Below, one piece after another: positions 26,804 through 35,525 of a stretch of DNA of 59,178 bases. Position numbers and translations under genes: made by a program. Positions within the stretch are counted from its first letter, which is position 1, and the number at the start of each line of letters is the position of its first letter. The notes beneath the pieces are model-generated. The model was given only the letters and a program-made list of their open reading frames with translations. It was not told the DNA's origin and did no database searches. The stretch spans positions 1 through 59,178 of the forward strand of contig CALUMJ010000009.1 of assembly GCA_944321715.1 (NCBI GenBank), given 5' to 3'. Source of the DNA: an uncultured Muribaculaceae bacterium (GTDB taxonomy: Bacteria; Bacteroidota; Bacteroidia; Bacteroidales; Muribaculaceae).

Positions 26804-27688
26804 ATGCAACATAAAGCAGGATTTGTAAACATAGTAGGAAATCCCAATGTCGGGAAGTCAACGTTGATGAACAGGCTCGTGGGCGAGCGCATCTCGATTA
26901 TCACATCGAAAGCGCAGACCACAAGGCATCGTATCATGGGGATTGTAAACACCGACGAGTACCAAATAGTCTTTTCAGATACCCCGGGAGTGCTCAAGCC
27001 GAAGTATAAGTTGCAGGAGAGCATGCTCGAATTTTCGGAAGAAGCGCTGGTTGATGCCGACATCCTAATTTATGTCACCGACGTGGTGGAAACGCCGACA
27101 AAGAACCAGTCGTTTCTTGAAAAGGTGGCAAAGATGAAAGTGCCCATCTTGCTTGTCATCAACAAAATTGACTTGCTCAAGGGCGACGCCGACTTGATGG
27201 CAATCGTCGATAAGTGGCGTGCCATGTTGCCAACAGCCGAAATCTTCCCCACATCGGCACAGGAAAATTTCAATGTCGATAACCTCATGAAGCGCATTGT
27301 GGAGTTGCTGCCCGATTCGCCGCCGTTTTTCGGCAAGGACGACCTTACCGACCGTCCGGCACGTTTCTTCGTTACCGAGATTATACGCGAGAAAATGCTG
27401 CTTGACTATGACAAGGAGATTCCATACGCTGCCGAGGTGGTGGTGGAACTATTTGACGAGAAGCCCGACTCGATACACATCATGGCCGTAATCTATGTAG
27501 AACGCGACAGCCAGAAGGCGATTGTCATAGGTCATGGTGGGCAGAAGTTGAAACGCATAGGCATCGAGGCGAGGAAAGACATCGAAACTTTCTTCAAGAA
27601 ACATGTTTACTTGGAGCTTTACGTGAAAGTGGAGAAGGACTGGCGCAACAAGGAGAATAAGTTGCGGGCATTCGGTTACAAGGATTGA
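26804..27688 (+). CDS. era: GTPase Era
   Basis: Era is an essential GTPase that binds 16S rRNA and helps assemble the 30S subunit. The 294-residue protein has the G1 loop GNPNVGKST (12-20), G2 effector TTRHR, G3 DTPG, G4 NKID, and a C-terminal KH domain (about 215-290, VIGHGGQKLKRIG with the GxxG loop). It lies 35 bp upstream of der, in an Era-Der ribosome-assembly unit. Confidence 0.98.
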   Translation: MQHKAGFVNIVGNPNVGKSTLMNRLVGERISIITSKAQTTRHRIMGIVNTDEYQIVFSDTPGVLKPKYKLQESMLEFSEEALVDADILIYVTDVVETPTKNQSFLEKVAKMKVPILLVINKIDLLKGDADLMAIVDKWRAMLPTAEIFPTSAQENFNVDNLMKRIVELLPDSPPFFGKDDLTDRPARFFVTEIIREKMLLDYDKEIPYAAEVVVELFDEKPDSIHIMAVIYVERDSQKAIVIGHGGQKLKRIGIEARKDIETFFKKHVYLELYVKVEKDWRNKENKLRAFGYKD

Positions 27689-27723
27689 AGAACTGTTTCA
27701 CATATTAATACAAAAAAATAATT

Positions 27724-29037
27724 ATGGGAAAACTTATAGCTATAGTAGGACGGCCCAACGTGGGTAAATCGACGCTGTTCAATCGCCTCACAGGCGCGCG
27801 CGCGGCCATAGTCGATGACACCTCGGGTACCACACGCGACCGCCAATATGGAAAAACCGAGTGGAACGGCATGGAAATGTCGGTGGTGGACACTGGCGGT
27901 TGGGTAGTGAACTCCGAAGACATTTTTGAAGAAGAAATAAACAAGCAGGTGGCTGTGGCTATTGACGAAGCCGACGTAATCCTGTTTGTCGTAGATATAA
28001 AGAATGGAATAACCGACCTCGACGACCACGTGGCGGCAATATTGAGGCGTTCAAAGAAGCCTGTTATTGTTGTTGCAAACAAGGCCGACGACCTTACATA
28101 CTTCGGCGAGGCCGAGTTTTATGCTTTCGGGCTTGGCGACCCCATCGCCGTGTCGGCAATGAACGGCTCTGGCACGGGCGACTTGCTCGACCGCATAGTG
28201 CAACTGATGCCATCGACACCTGCCGACGAGGAACCCACCGACCATTTGCCACGTTTTGCAATTGTCGGTCGCCCCAATTCGGGCAAGTCGTCGATTGTCA
28301 ACGCATTCATAGGCGAGGAACGTAACATCGTGACCGACATTGCCGGTACTACACGCGATAGCATTTACACGCGTTACAACAAGTTTGGTTTTGACTTCTA
28401 CCTTGTCGATACGGCAGGAATACGCAAGAAGGCTAAGGTAAACGAGGACATTGAATACTACTCGGTTATACGCAGCATTCGTGCCATTGAGAATAGCGAC
28501 GTGTGCATACTCATGATTGATGCCACACGTGGCATTGAAGGGCAAGATGCCAATATCTTCTCGCTGATACAGCGCAACAAGAAAGGGCTTGTGGTATGTG
28601 TAAACAAATGGGATTTGGTGACCGAGAAAAGCAACGCTGCAATAAAGACGTTTGAGAACGCAATTCGCAACCGTTTTGCACCGTTCACCGATTTTCCTAT
28701 AATATTCGGTTCGGCTCTCACCAAGCAGCGCATATTGAAAGTGCTCGAAAGCGCAGTTGCCGTTTACCAAAACCGCAACCGCGTAGTGCCTACGTCGGAG
28801 CTCAACACGGTGATGCACGAGGCAATCGAAGCGTATCCACCACCAGCCAACAAGGGTAAATATGTGAAAATAAAGTATGTGACCATGTTGAAGGAAGCCC
28901 GCATCCCGTCGTTCCTTTTCTTCTGCAACTTGCCACAATGGGTAAAAGAGCCTTATAAGCGATACCTGGAGAACCAGATTCGCGAACATTGGGACTTCAG
29001 TGGAACGCCCATCAATATTTTCATGCGCGAGAAATAA
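27724..29037 (+). CDS. der: Ribosome-assembly GTPase Der (EngA)
   Basis: Der has two tandem G domains and is required for 50S maturation. In this 437-residue protein G domain 1 has GRPNVGKST (8-16), DTGG and NKAD; G domain 2 has GRPNSGKSS (about 180-188), DTAG and NKWD. The C-terminal KH-like domain follows (about 350-437). It lies directly downstream of era. Confidence 0.98.
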   Translation: MGKLIAIVGRPNVGKSTLFNRLTGARAAIVDDTSGTTRDRQYGKTEWNGMEMSVVDTGGWVVNSEDIFEEEINKQVAVAIDEADVILFVVDIKNGITDLDDHVAAILRRSKKPVIVVANKADDLTYFGEAEFYAFGLGDPIAVSAMNGSGTGDLLDRIVQLMPSTPADEEPTDHLPRFAIVGRPNSGKSSIVNAFIGEERNIVTDIAGTTRDSIYTRYNKFGFDFYLVDTAGIRKKAKVNEDIEYYSVIRSIRAIENSDVCILMIDATRGIEGQDANIFSLIQRNKKGLVVCVNKWDLVTEKSNAAIKTFENAIRNRFAPFTDFPIIFGSALTKQRILKVLESAVAVYQNRNRVVPTSELNTVMHEAIEAYPPPANKGKYVKIKYVTMLKEARIPSFLFFCNLPQWVKEPYKRYLENQIREHWDFSGTPINIFMREK

Positions 29038-29112
29038 TGACGCAGCCAGCTATAAAGATAGCAGTGCAGGTGTGGTATTAATATTCGTTAGCATTAATTT
29101 AGACAAATAAAG

Positions 29113-29143
29113 TTTGACATGCCGATATTACTGCTTATCTTTG
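29113..29143 (+). promoter_or_regulatory. Upstream consensus promoter before cysE
   Basis: TTTG (29113-29116), a 19-nt spacer and TATCTTTG (29136-29143) form a full consensus promoter. It is about 390 nt from the next gene, so it drives either a long leader or a short untranslated RNA; no open frame of note lies in 29145-29350. Confidence 0.55.
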
Positions 29144-29352
29144 TAGTGCTAAAGTCAAAAGGAATTTTTTCATAATTACAAAACAACAAACAACGAAAAT
29201 ATATACTTGAATTTTGGTTATGAGGGGGCTACTTATTTGTGAAAATAGGTAGTTCTTTTTTTATGTTCTGTTCTGCCGGTTGATTGATGCATAATTATGT
29301 TGTACATTTGGGAAAATGTGTTTGGCTCTTATTTTATTTGTTGTAAATATTG

Positions 29353-29360
29353 TATATTTG
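29353..29360 (+). promoter_or_regulatory. Second -7 box before the serine acetyltransferase gene
   Basis: TATATTTG ends 4 nt before the repeat element at 29365-29506, which would therefore form most of the mRNA leader. Confidence 0.5.
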
Positions 29361-29364
29361 CATA

Positions 29365-29506
29365 AGAAACTGTTTTGAATTTTTTGTTCAATGGTTTGAG
29401 ATGTATATTCGTGTCGTGAACGGCCGATGATAATGCTCAAAAGCATGAGAAACGAATGTTTTAGTTCCTTGCAAAAGGCTCATTCGTGGCGATTTACGCA
29501 GTTTCT
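29365..29506 (+). mobile_element. MITE family B-like element in the cysE leader
   Basis: The left end, AGAAACTGTTTTGAATTT followed by TTTGTTCAATGGTTTGAGATG (to 29403), is the exact inverse of the right end of the family B element at 52271-52457. The right end has only the short inverse CAGTTTCT (29499-29506). The core (CATGAGAAACGAATG ... CATTCGTGG) differs, suggesting a deleted or recombinant copy. Confidence 0.55.
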
Positions 29507-29534
29507 AAGTAGAACAATCTGATTTCAACCATTT

Positions 29535-30491
29535 ATGATGCGTTCCCATAGTTATGATGAGTGCAACCTCAAGCAGACGGTTGCCGAGCTTGCCGACCAG
29601 GAGAGCCTGTGCCGCATGTACCACCTACGATTGGGGTTTGAGCCGTTGCCGCAAGAACCAATGATACATGAGCTTGTGATGCTGTGCCGCTCGGTTTTGT
29701 TCCCCGGTTTTTTTGGTAAGGAAGAGGTGAACGCATTCAATATGGAATACTTGCTGGGATTGCAGGTGGAGCGGCTCAAATGCCTGCTTGAAAACCAGCT
29801 TGTGGCTGGATTGGTGTTCAAGGGCAAGCATGGCTGTGACAGCGAAAAAGACTTGTCGCCATTGCTGAGTGAGGCCCGTGATGTGACGATGCGATTTTTG
29901 CGCCGGCTTCCCGAGTTGCGGCGCATATTGCACACCGATGTCGAGGCAATATACCTTGGCGACCCGGCCGCCACGAGCCGCGAGGAGGTAATCTACTGCT
30001 ATCCGGCAATCAAGGCCATAATCAACCACCGCATAGCACATGAACTGCTACTTGAGGGCATACCCATCATTCCGCGCATGATAAGTGAGATGGCTCATTC
30101 CGAAACTGGCATTGACATCCATCCCGGGGCGCAAATCGGGCATCATTTTGCCATCGACCACGGTACTGGCGTAGTAATCGGTGCTACATCAATCATCGGC
30201 AACAATGTGAAGCTGTATCAAGGTGTGACGCTCGGCGCAAAGAGTTTCGACCTCGACGAAGACAACAATCCCATCAAGGGCATTCCTCGCCACCCGATTA
30301 TCGGCAATAATGTAATCATTTACTCCAACGCCTCGATACTGGGGCGCATCACCATCGGCGACAATGCCGTGATTGGCGGTAATATCTGGGTGACGGCCGA
30401 TGTGCCGGCGGGTGAGCGGCTGACGCAGGCTAAAGCAAGCAATAACAACATAAATACACATATTTCCACAGACAAGAGTGATGATAAGTAA
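29535..30491 (+). CDS. cysE: Serine O-acetyltransferase
   Basis: The enzyme makes O-acetylserine from serine and acetyl-CoA, the first committed step of cysteine synthesis. The 318-residue protein has the N-terminal helical SATase domain (about 1-180) and a left-handed beta-helix of hexapeptide repeats (about 190-290: HPGAQIGHHFAIDHGTGVVIG, with the catalytic His pair, GNNVKLYQGVTLG, GNNVIIYSNASILG). Length suits the longer EpsC-like group. Start at 29535 or the next ATG at 29538. Its last 11 bases overlap the methyltransferase gene. Confidence 0.93.
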   Translation: MMRSHSYDECNLKQTVAELADQESLCRMYHLRLGFEPLPQEPMIHELVMLCRSVLFPGFFGKEEVNAFNMEYLLGLQVERLKCLLENQLVAGLVFKGKHGCDSEKDLSPLLSEARDVTMRFLRRLPELRRILHTDVEAIYLGDPAATSREEVIYCYPAIKAIINHRIAHELLLEGIPIIPRMISEMAHSETGIDIHPGAQIGHHFAIDHGTGVVIGATSIIGNNVKLYQGVTLGAKSFDLDEDNNPIKGIPRHPIIGNNVIIYSNASILGRITIGDNAVIGGNIWVTADVPAGERLTQAKASNNNINTHISTDKSDDK

Positions 30492-32133
30492 ATTTGAAAT
30501 GGTGGCCAAGACGTTCAAGGGGCTTGAGAATGTATTGGCTGATGAATTGAGGCAATTAGGAGCCGAGAATGTTGAGCCGGGCAACCGCATGGTTTCTTTC
30601 ACTGGCGACTTGGCAACGCTTTATCGTGCCAACATTGGCTGCCGCACCGCTCTTAGGATATTGAAGCCTATATATAAGTTTTATGCACAAGATGCCGACG
30701 AGCTTTATAACGCTGTGAAGAAGTTTGCTTGGGATGAGTATTTGACTCCGTCGCAGACTTTCTCGATTGATGCCACGGTGTTCAGCGAGAATTTCCGCCA
30801 CAGCCGTTTTGCAACCTACAGGGTAAAAGATGCCATTGCCGACTATTTCACCGAGAAGTGTGGGAAACGCCCGTCAATAAGGCTTAACAATCCCGATTTC
30901 ATGTTTGACGTGCATATCTCCGACAATCAAGTGACACTTTCGCTCGACAGTTCGGGCGAGTCGCTGCATAAGCGTGGCTATCGTGTGGCGCAAACCGAGG
31001 CACCAATCAACGAGGTGCTTGCTGCCGGCATAATACTGCTCACTGGCTGGCATGGCGAAACCGATTTCTACGACCCCATGTGTGGTTCTGGCACGTTCCT
31101 CATCGAGGCGGCATTGATTGCCGCCAATATCTATCCGGGCATATTCCGCTCGAATTTCGCATTTGAGCGTTGGCCCGATTTTGACCAAGACCTCTTTGAC
31201 GACATCTATAACGACGACAGCCGCGAACGCCCGTTTACCAACAAAATCTATGGTTCGGACATTTCGCCGAAAGCCGTTGACATTGCGCTGCACAATATCA
31301 AGAGTGCGGCTGTGGGCAAGTATATCGAAGTGAAAGCCCAGCCGTTGAAGAATATTGAAGAAATACCGCAAGGTGGCGGAATACTTGTCACTAACCCGCC
31401 TTATGGCGAACGTATATCGGTCGATGACATGGAAGACCTTTACCGCACTTTGGGCGAGAAACTTAAAAAAGTGTTCAAGGGCTTCAAGGCTTGGGTGATA
31501 GGATATAATACCGAATTGCTCGATATGATAGGGCTTAAACCATCGTTGAAATTCCCACTGCTTAACGGCTCGCTCGAATGTGAGTTGCGCGAATATGTGA
31601 TTTTTGACGGGACATACGCCGAGTTCCGCAAGGAGGGACGCAGTGTTAAGAATGAAGATTTCAAGGGTGAACGTCCGCAATTCAAACGCCGCAATTTCGA
31701 GCCTACCGATACCGATGAAGAGAAGCCCTGTTACAACAAATGGCGCAGGCAGGACAGTGGAGATGGTGACAGACCACGTGACAAGGAGAAACCTCGCCGC
31801 CAACCCCGATTCCACACCGAGGGGTCGCCAAAGAATGCGCTTGAGGAAAAAATTCGCCGTCCATACTATGAGCGTCGCCGTGACGAGGATTCTCGCCGCA
31901 GGTCGGACGACGGCGGAGAAAAAGGGAAATTCCGCACTGCGACCGAGGAGGGCGAGCGCGACATGCAACGTCATGAGCATAACGAAGCTCGCACCAAGCG
32001 CATCATAAAGTTCAAGCAGCCGCAACTGTCGGCCGACAAGGAGCAACCCATCATTCGTGGCCGCCGGAACAGTTGGCGACGCAATGAGCTTCCCGAAAAC
32101 AACGAAACCAACGAGAATAACGAAAATCAATAA
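30481..32133 (+). CDS. THUMP-domain class I RNA methyltransferase with charged tail
   Basis: A SAM-dependent rRNA/tRNA methyltransferase of the RlmL/Trm14 type. It has an N-terminal ferredoxin-like and THUMP region (about 1-160), and a Rossmann methyltransferase domain with the SAM loop DPMCGSGTFLIEAA (about 200) and the N6/N2-type catalytic motif NPPY (about 305-308). After about residue 385 comes a roughly 160-residue tail of Arg, Glu, Lys, Asp and Asn, probably disordered and RNA-binding. The start is the ATG at 30481, within the end of cysE (a GTG at 30478 is the alternative); coupled translation. Confidence 0.9.
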   Translation: MISKFEMVAKTFKGLENVLADELRQLGAENVEPGNRMVSFTGDLATLYRANIGCRTALRILKPIYKFYAQDADELYNAVKKFAWDEYLTPSQTFSIDATVFSENFRHSRFATYRVKDAIADYFTEKCGKRPSIRLNNPDFMFDVHISDNQVTLSLDSSGESLHKRGYRVAQTEAPINEVLAAGIILLTGWHGETDFYDPMCGSGTFLIEAALIAANIYPGIFRSNFAFERWPDFDQDLFDDIYNDDSRERPFTNKIYGSDISPKAVDIALHNIKSAAVGKYIEVKAQPLKNIEEIPQGGGILVTNPPYGERISVDDMEDLYRTLGEKLKKVFKGFKAWVIGYNTELLDMIGLKPSLKFPLLNGSLECELREYVIFDGTYAEFRKEGRSVKNEDFKGERPQFKRRNFEPTDTDEEKPCYNKWRRQDSGDGDRPRDKEKPRRQPRFHTEGSPKNALEEKIRRPYYERRRDEDSRRRSDDGGEKGKFRTATEEGERDMQRHEHNEARTKRIIKFKQPQLSADKEQPIIRGRRNSWRRNELPENNETNENNENQ

Positions 32134-32153
32134 ACACACATAGCCCATTTTAA

Positions 32154-33443
32154 ATGACAATGAATAAATTCACTATACTGCTTTTGGGTTCAGGTGGCCG
32201 TGAGTCGGCATTGGCCTGGAAGCTTGCCCAAAGCCCGAAACTTGAGAAATTATATATCGCCCCCGGGAATGGCGGCACAACGCAATATGGAACAAATGTG
32301 GCATTGTCGCCGCTTGATTTCCAGTCAATAAAAGATTTTGTACTCGCCAATGCTGTCAGCATGGTGGTAGTAGGCAACGAAGACCCCTTGGTGGCTGGCA
32401 TATATGACTATTTCGTGGCCGATGCCGACCTGAATGGCATTCCTGTCGTTGGCCCGTCAAAAGCCGGCGCAATGCTTGAGGGTAGCAAGGATTTTGCCAA
32501 GGAATTCATGAACCGCCACGGCATTCCCACTGCCGAGCATCTGAGCGTCGATGCCTCGACTATCGAGGACGGGTACAGGTTTATCGAAAAGCACCAACCG
32601 CCATACGTGCTGAAGGCCGACGGACTTGCTGCTGGCAAGGGGGTATTGATTATTCCCGACGAGCAAGAGGCTAAAAGCCAATTGCGTGCGATGCTTGATG
32701 GAATGTTTGGTGCATCGTCGAGTAAGGTGGTGCTTGAGCAGTTCCTCAGCGGCATAGAATGTTCGGTATTTGTCCTCACCGACGGCGATAGCTATAAAAT
32801 TTTGCCTGTGGCTAAGGATTATAAGCGCATAGGCGAGGGCGATACTGGCCCGAATACTGGTGGCATGGGTGCTGTTTCGCCCGTGAGTTTCGCCAACGAA
32901 TGCTTCATGCGCAAGGTCGAGGACAGCATAATCAAGCCCACTATCGATGGGTTGAAGCAGGAAAATATCACTTACCGTGGGTTCATCTTCTTCGGTTTGA
33001 TAAATGTTGATGGCAATCCGTATGTCATTGAATACAACGTGCGCATGGGTGACCCCGAAACCGAAGTCGTGATGTTGCGCATCGACAGTGATTTGCTCGA
33101 TTTGCTCGAAGGTGTGGTGACTGGCACACTTGCCAATCGCCAGCTTAATATCGACCCGCGGTATGCAACTACTGTGATGGTAGTTTCGGACGGGTATCCT
33201 GGCAGTTATGCCAAAGGCAAAGTTATAACGGGCATCGACAGTGTGAGTGATAGCATATTGTTCCATGCAGGAACGCGTCGTGCCGACGATGGCACATTGC
33301 TCACTTCGGGCGGACGTGTAATTGCAGTAAGTTCATACGGGGCTACAAAAGAGGAAGCTTTGCAGAAATCGTTTGCGAATATTGCAAAAATCGACTTTGA
33401 AGGTAAGAAATTCCGTCGCGACATAGGCTTTGACCTGAAATAA
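32154..33443 (+). CDS. purD: Phosphoribosylamine-glycine ligase
   Basis: PurD performs the second step of purine synthesis: 5-phosphoribosylamine + glycine + ATP to glycinamide ribonucleotide. The 429-residue ATP-grasp protein has the N-terminal Rossmann motif LLGSGGRESALAWK, the central ADGLAAGKGV ATP-grasp lysine site, GPNTGGMGAVSP and the metal site YVIEYNVRMGDPE. Length is typical. It follows the methyltransferase by 20 bp. Start at 32154 or 32160. Confidence 0.97.
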   Translation: MTMNKFTILLLGSGGRESALAWKLAQSPKLEKLYIAPGNGGTTQYGTNVALSPLDFQSIKDFVLANAVSMVVVGNEDPLVAGIYDYFVADADLNGIPVVGPSKAGAMLEGSKDFAKEFMNRHGIPTAEHLSVDASTIEDGYRFIEKHQPPYVLKADGLAAGKGVLIIPDEQEAKSQLRAMLDGMFGASSSKVVLEQFLSGIECSVFVLTDGDSYKILPVAKDYKRIGEGDTGPNTGGMGAVSPVSFANECFMRKVEDSIIKPTIDGLKQENITYRGFIFFGLINVDGNPYVIEYNVRMGDPETEVVMLRIDSDLLDLLEGVVTGTLANRQLNIDPRYATTVMVVSDGYPGSYAKGKVITGIDSVSDSILFHAGTRRADDGTLLTSGGRVIAVSSYGATKEEALQKSFANIAKIDFEGKKFRRDIGFDLK

Positions 33444-33522
33444 TGGCCATGTTTCGGTTTATTGCATGAAAGTGTGCCGGAAAGCGGCAATTTGTGCGAT
33501 TTTGTCCGTTGTCAATTGTTAA

Positions 33523-34512
33523 TTGTCAATTGTTTTGAACAGGGAAGAGCAAATAAACAATTTTCTTGGAGGCCGAGGACTCAATGTTATTGTCCTCGGC
33601 ATCCTTGTCGTGGCGGTTATTCTCAATGCTTCATCGGGATGCGGGGTGGACGTGGCTGGCGACATCGGCTGGTGCATGCCCTCGTGCGGAGAGTGGTTGG
33701 AACAAGGTGCATTGTCGGCAATAGTGAATGCTGCATGTATCGTTGCTGCCGGCTATCTGTTACGTCATCTCAATCACTTGCACGGATTTATCCGTGCCAA
33801 TGCGTCTATTTCGTTGTCGGCGTTTCTGTTGCTTGAGATTGCTACGCCTGGAGTGGTGAGCTATTTTTACGAAGGCACAGCCATGCTTGTTGTCACAGTT
33901 GTCATGGCATATATTCTCTTCGGCACTTATCATGAACGTATTTCACAGCGTAGCACCTACTTGGCATTTGCCTTGGTGGGATTTTATGCCATGTTTCAGT
34001 TTACGGCGTTATATCTTGCCGTGGTGCTTTTCTTGGGATTTGTGCAAATGAGGGTGATGCGCCTGCGCAATTTCATAGCGATGCTTCTGGGAGTATTGAC
34101 TCCCTACTGGATTGCATACGGTTTCGGTGCTATCACGGTTGACAGTTTCGCCGTGCCGCCGTTTGGCGAGCCGCTCGATGAGCCTTGGCCGCTTATAGCA
34201 ACTTGCGCCGTCACGGCACTTGTCACCTTGATATTGATGATGTCTAACATGGTGCGCATCATCAGCTATAATGCCAAGCGCAGGGCTTGCAATGGATTTT
34301 TCTCGGTTCTCACAGTCGCCACCATCATCATGGCATGTGTCGATTATAACAATTTGCTCGTGTATCTGCCATTGCTCAACTTGTGCCTGTCGCTTCAAGT
34401 GGGGCATGCGTTCACCATAAGCAACAATAGCCGCCGCTATATCCCGGCGTTGGCACTCTGTGCTGTGTGCTTGGGAGTATATGTTTATAACATGTTTTTT
34501 GCTAATTTATGA
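33523..34512 (+). CDS. Polytopic inner-membrane protein of unknown function
   Basis: The 329-residue protein has about eight to nine hydrophobic helices (for example NVIVLGILVVAVIL, VVTVVMAYILFG, ALYLAVVLFLGFVQM, LCAVCLGVYVYNMFF). No family motif is recognised, beyond a general likeness to conserved Bacteroidales membrane proteins. Translation may begin at a TTG (33523 or 33535). Its stop overlaps the pdxB start (ATGA), so it is co-translated with pdxB. A direct role in vitamin B6 metabolism is not implied by the sequence. Confidence 0.75.
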   Translation: MSIVLNREEQINNFLGGRGLNVIVLGILVVAVILNASSGCGVDVAGDIGWCMPSCGEWLEQGALSAIVNAACIVAAGYLLRHLNHLHGFIRANASISLSAFLLLEIATPGVVSYFYEGTAMLVVTVVMAYILFGTYHERISQRSTYLAFALVGFYAMFQFTALYLAVVLFLGFVQMRVMRLRNFIAMLLGVLTPYWIAYGFGAITVDSFAVPPFGEPLDEPWPLIATCAVTALVTLILMMSNMVRIISYNAKRRACNGFFSVLTVATIIMACVDYNNLLVYLPLLNLCLSLQVGHAFTISNNSRRYIPALALCAVCLGVYVYNMFFANL

Positions 34513-35525
34513 AAGTTGTCATAGAAAACCACGTTCCCTACATCAACGGGTTGCTCGAACCATTTGCCACAGTTGAGTATTTGCCCTACGGCGATATTGA
34601 TGCCGATGCTGTGGCCGATGCCGACGCGCTTATTGTCCGTACTCGCACTCGCTGTGATGCGGCTCTGCTTGACAGGAGCAGGTGCAAGTTTGTCGGCAGC
34701 GCGACTATCGGCACCGACCATATCGACATAGAATATTGCAAATCACATGGAATAGCAGTGCATAACGCACCCGGGTGCAATGCTCCTGCAGTGGCTCAAT
34801 ATGTCTTATCGGTAGTGGGGCATTTCATGCGTCGCAAAGGTATTGCGTCGCCCGGTAGCCTCACAGTGGGCATTGTCGGAGTTGGGCATGTGGGTAGCAT
34901 AATTGCGCGATGGGCGCACCAGCTGGGGTTCAACGTGTTGCTTAATGACCCCCCACGGCAACGAGCCGAGGAAGGATTTAATGGCGTGACGCTTGACGAG
35001 ATTGCCCGCAATGCCGACATTATAACATTCCACACACCGTTCACGCGCATGGGCAGCGATGCTACTTGGCATTTATGCGACGACAGATTTGTGGGTAGCT
35101 TGCGGCACTGCAAGCTGCTGGTAAACAGTGCGCGCGGTCCTATTGCCGACACTCATGCTTTGCTCTTGGGGCTTGAAAGTGGCATGGTGGGCGATGTGGC
35201 AATCGACTGCTGGGAGGACGAACCGGGCATCGACCCGGTGTTGCTCGACAGGGCTTTTGTGGCCACGCCACACATAGCCGGATATTCCCAAGAAGGGAAG
35301 ATGCGCGGCACTGCGATGATTGTGGAAGCCCTCAACAAGCACTTCGGCATATCGGCAAAAGTGCCTGTTGTTGAAGCTCCTGCCAAGGGCGCAGATGGCG
35401 TTACGCTCGACATGATAATGGACAGTTATGACCCACTTGCCGATACTTTGCGCCTGAAATCGGCCCCAGGGCAATTTGAGGAATTGCGCAATCACTACCC
35501 ATTGCGCCGCGAAGTTCAAGCATAG
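34509..35525 (+). CDS. pdxB: Erythronate-4-phosphate dehydrogenase
   Basis: PdxB oxidises 4-phosphoerythronate in the DXP-dependent pyridoxal phosphate pathway. The 338-residue D-2-hydroxyacid dehydrogenase has the NAD loop VGIVGVGHVGSIIARWAHQLG (about 118-138), the catalytic Arg in VNSARGPIADTHALL, a Glu/His pair (CWEDEP; ATPHIAGYS) and a shortened C-terminal dimerisation domain. The segment SATIGTDHIDIEYC is typical of PdxB. It overlaps the upstream membrane protein by 4 bp and runs 10 bp into the convergent ccsBA gene. Confidence 0.93.
   Translation: MKVVIENHVPYINGLLEPFATVEYLPYGDIDADAVADADALIVRTRTRCDAALLDRSRCKFVGSATIGTDHIDIEYCKSHGIAVHNAPGCNAPAVAQYVLSVVGHFMRRKGIASPGSLTVGIVGVGHVGSIIARWAHQLGFNVLLNDPPRQRAEEGFNGVTLDEIARNADIITFHTPFTRMGSDATWHLCDDRFVGSLRHCKLLVNSARGPIADTHALLLGLESGMVGDVAIDCWEDEPGIDPVLLDRAFVATPHIAGYSQEGKMRGTAMIVEALNKHFGISAKVPVVEAPAKGADGVTLDMIMDSYDPLADTLRLKSAPGQFEELRNHYPLRREVQA

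Noticed and set aside
28051-28989. 312-codon open frame on the minus strand
   Set aside because: Antisense shadow of der.
30874-32160. 428-codon open frame on the minus strand
   Set aside because: It is the antisense shadow of the THUMP methyltransferase gene, which has clear domain motifs.
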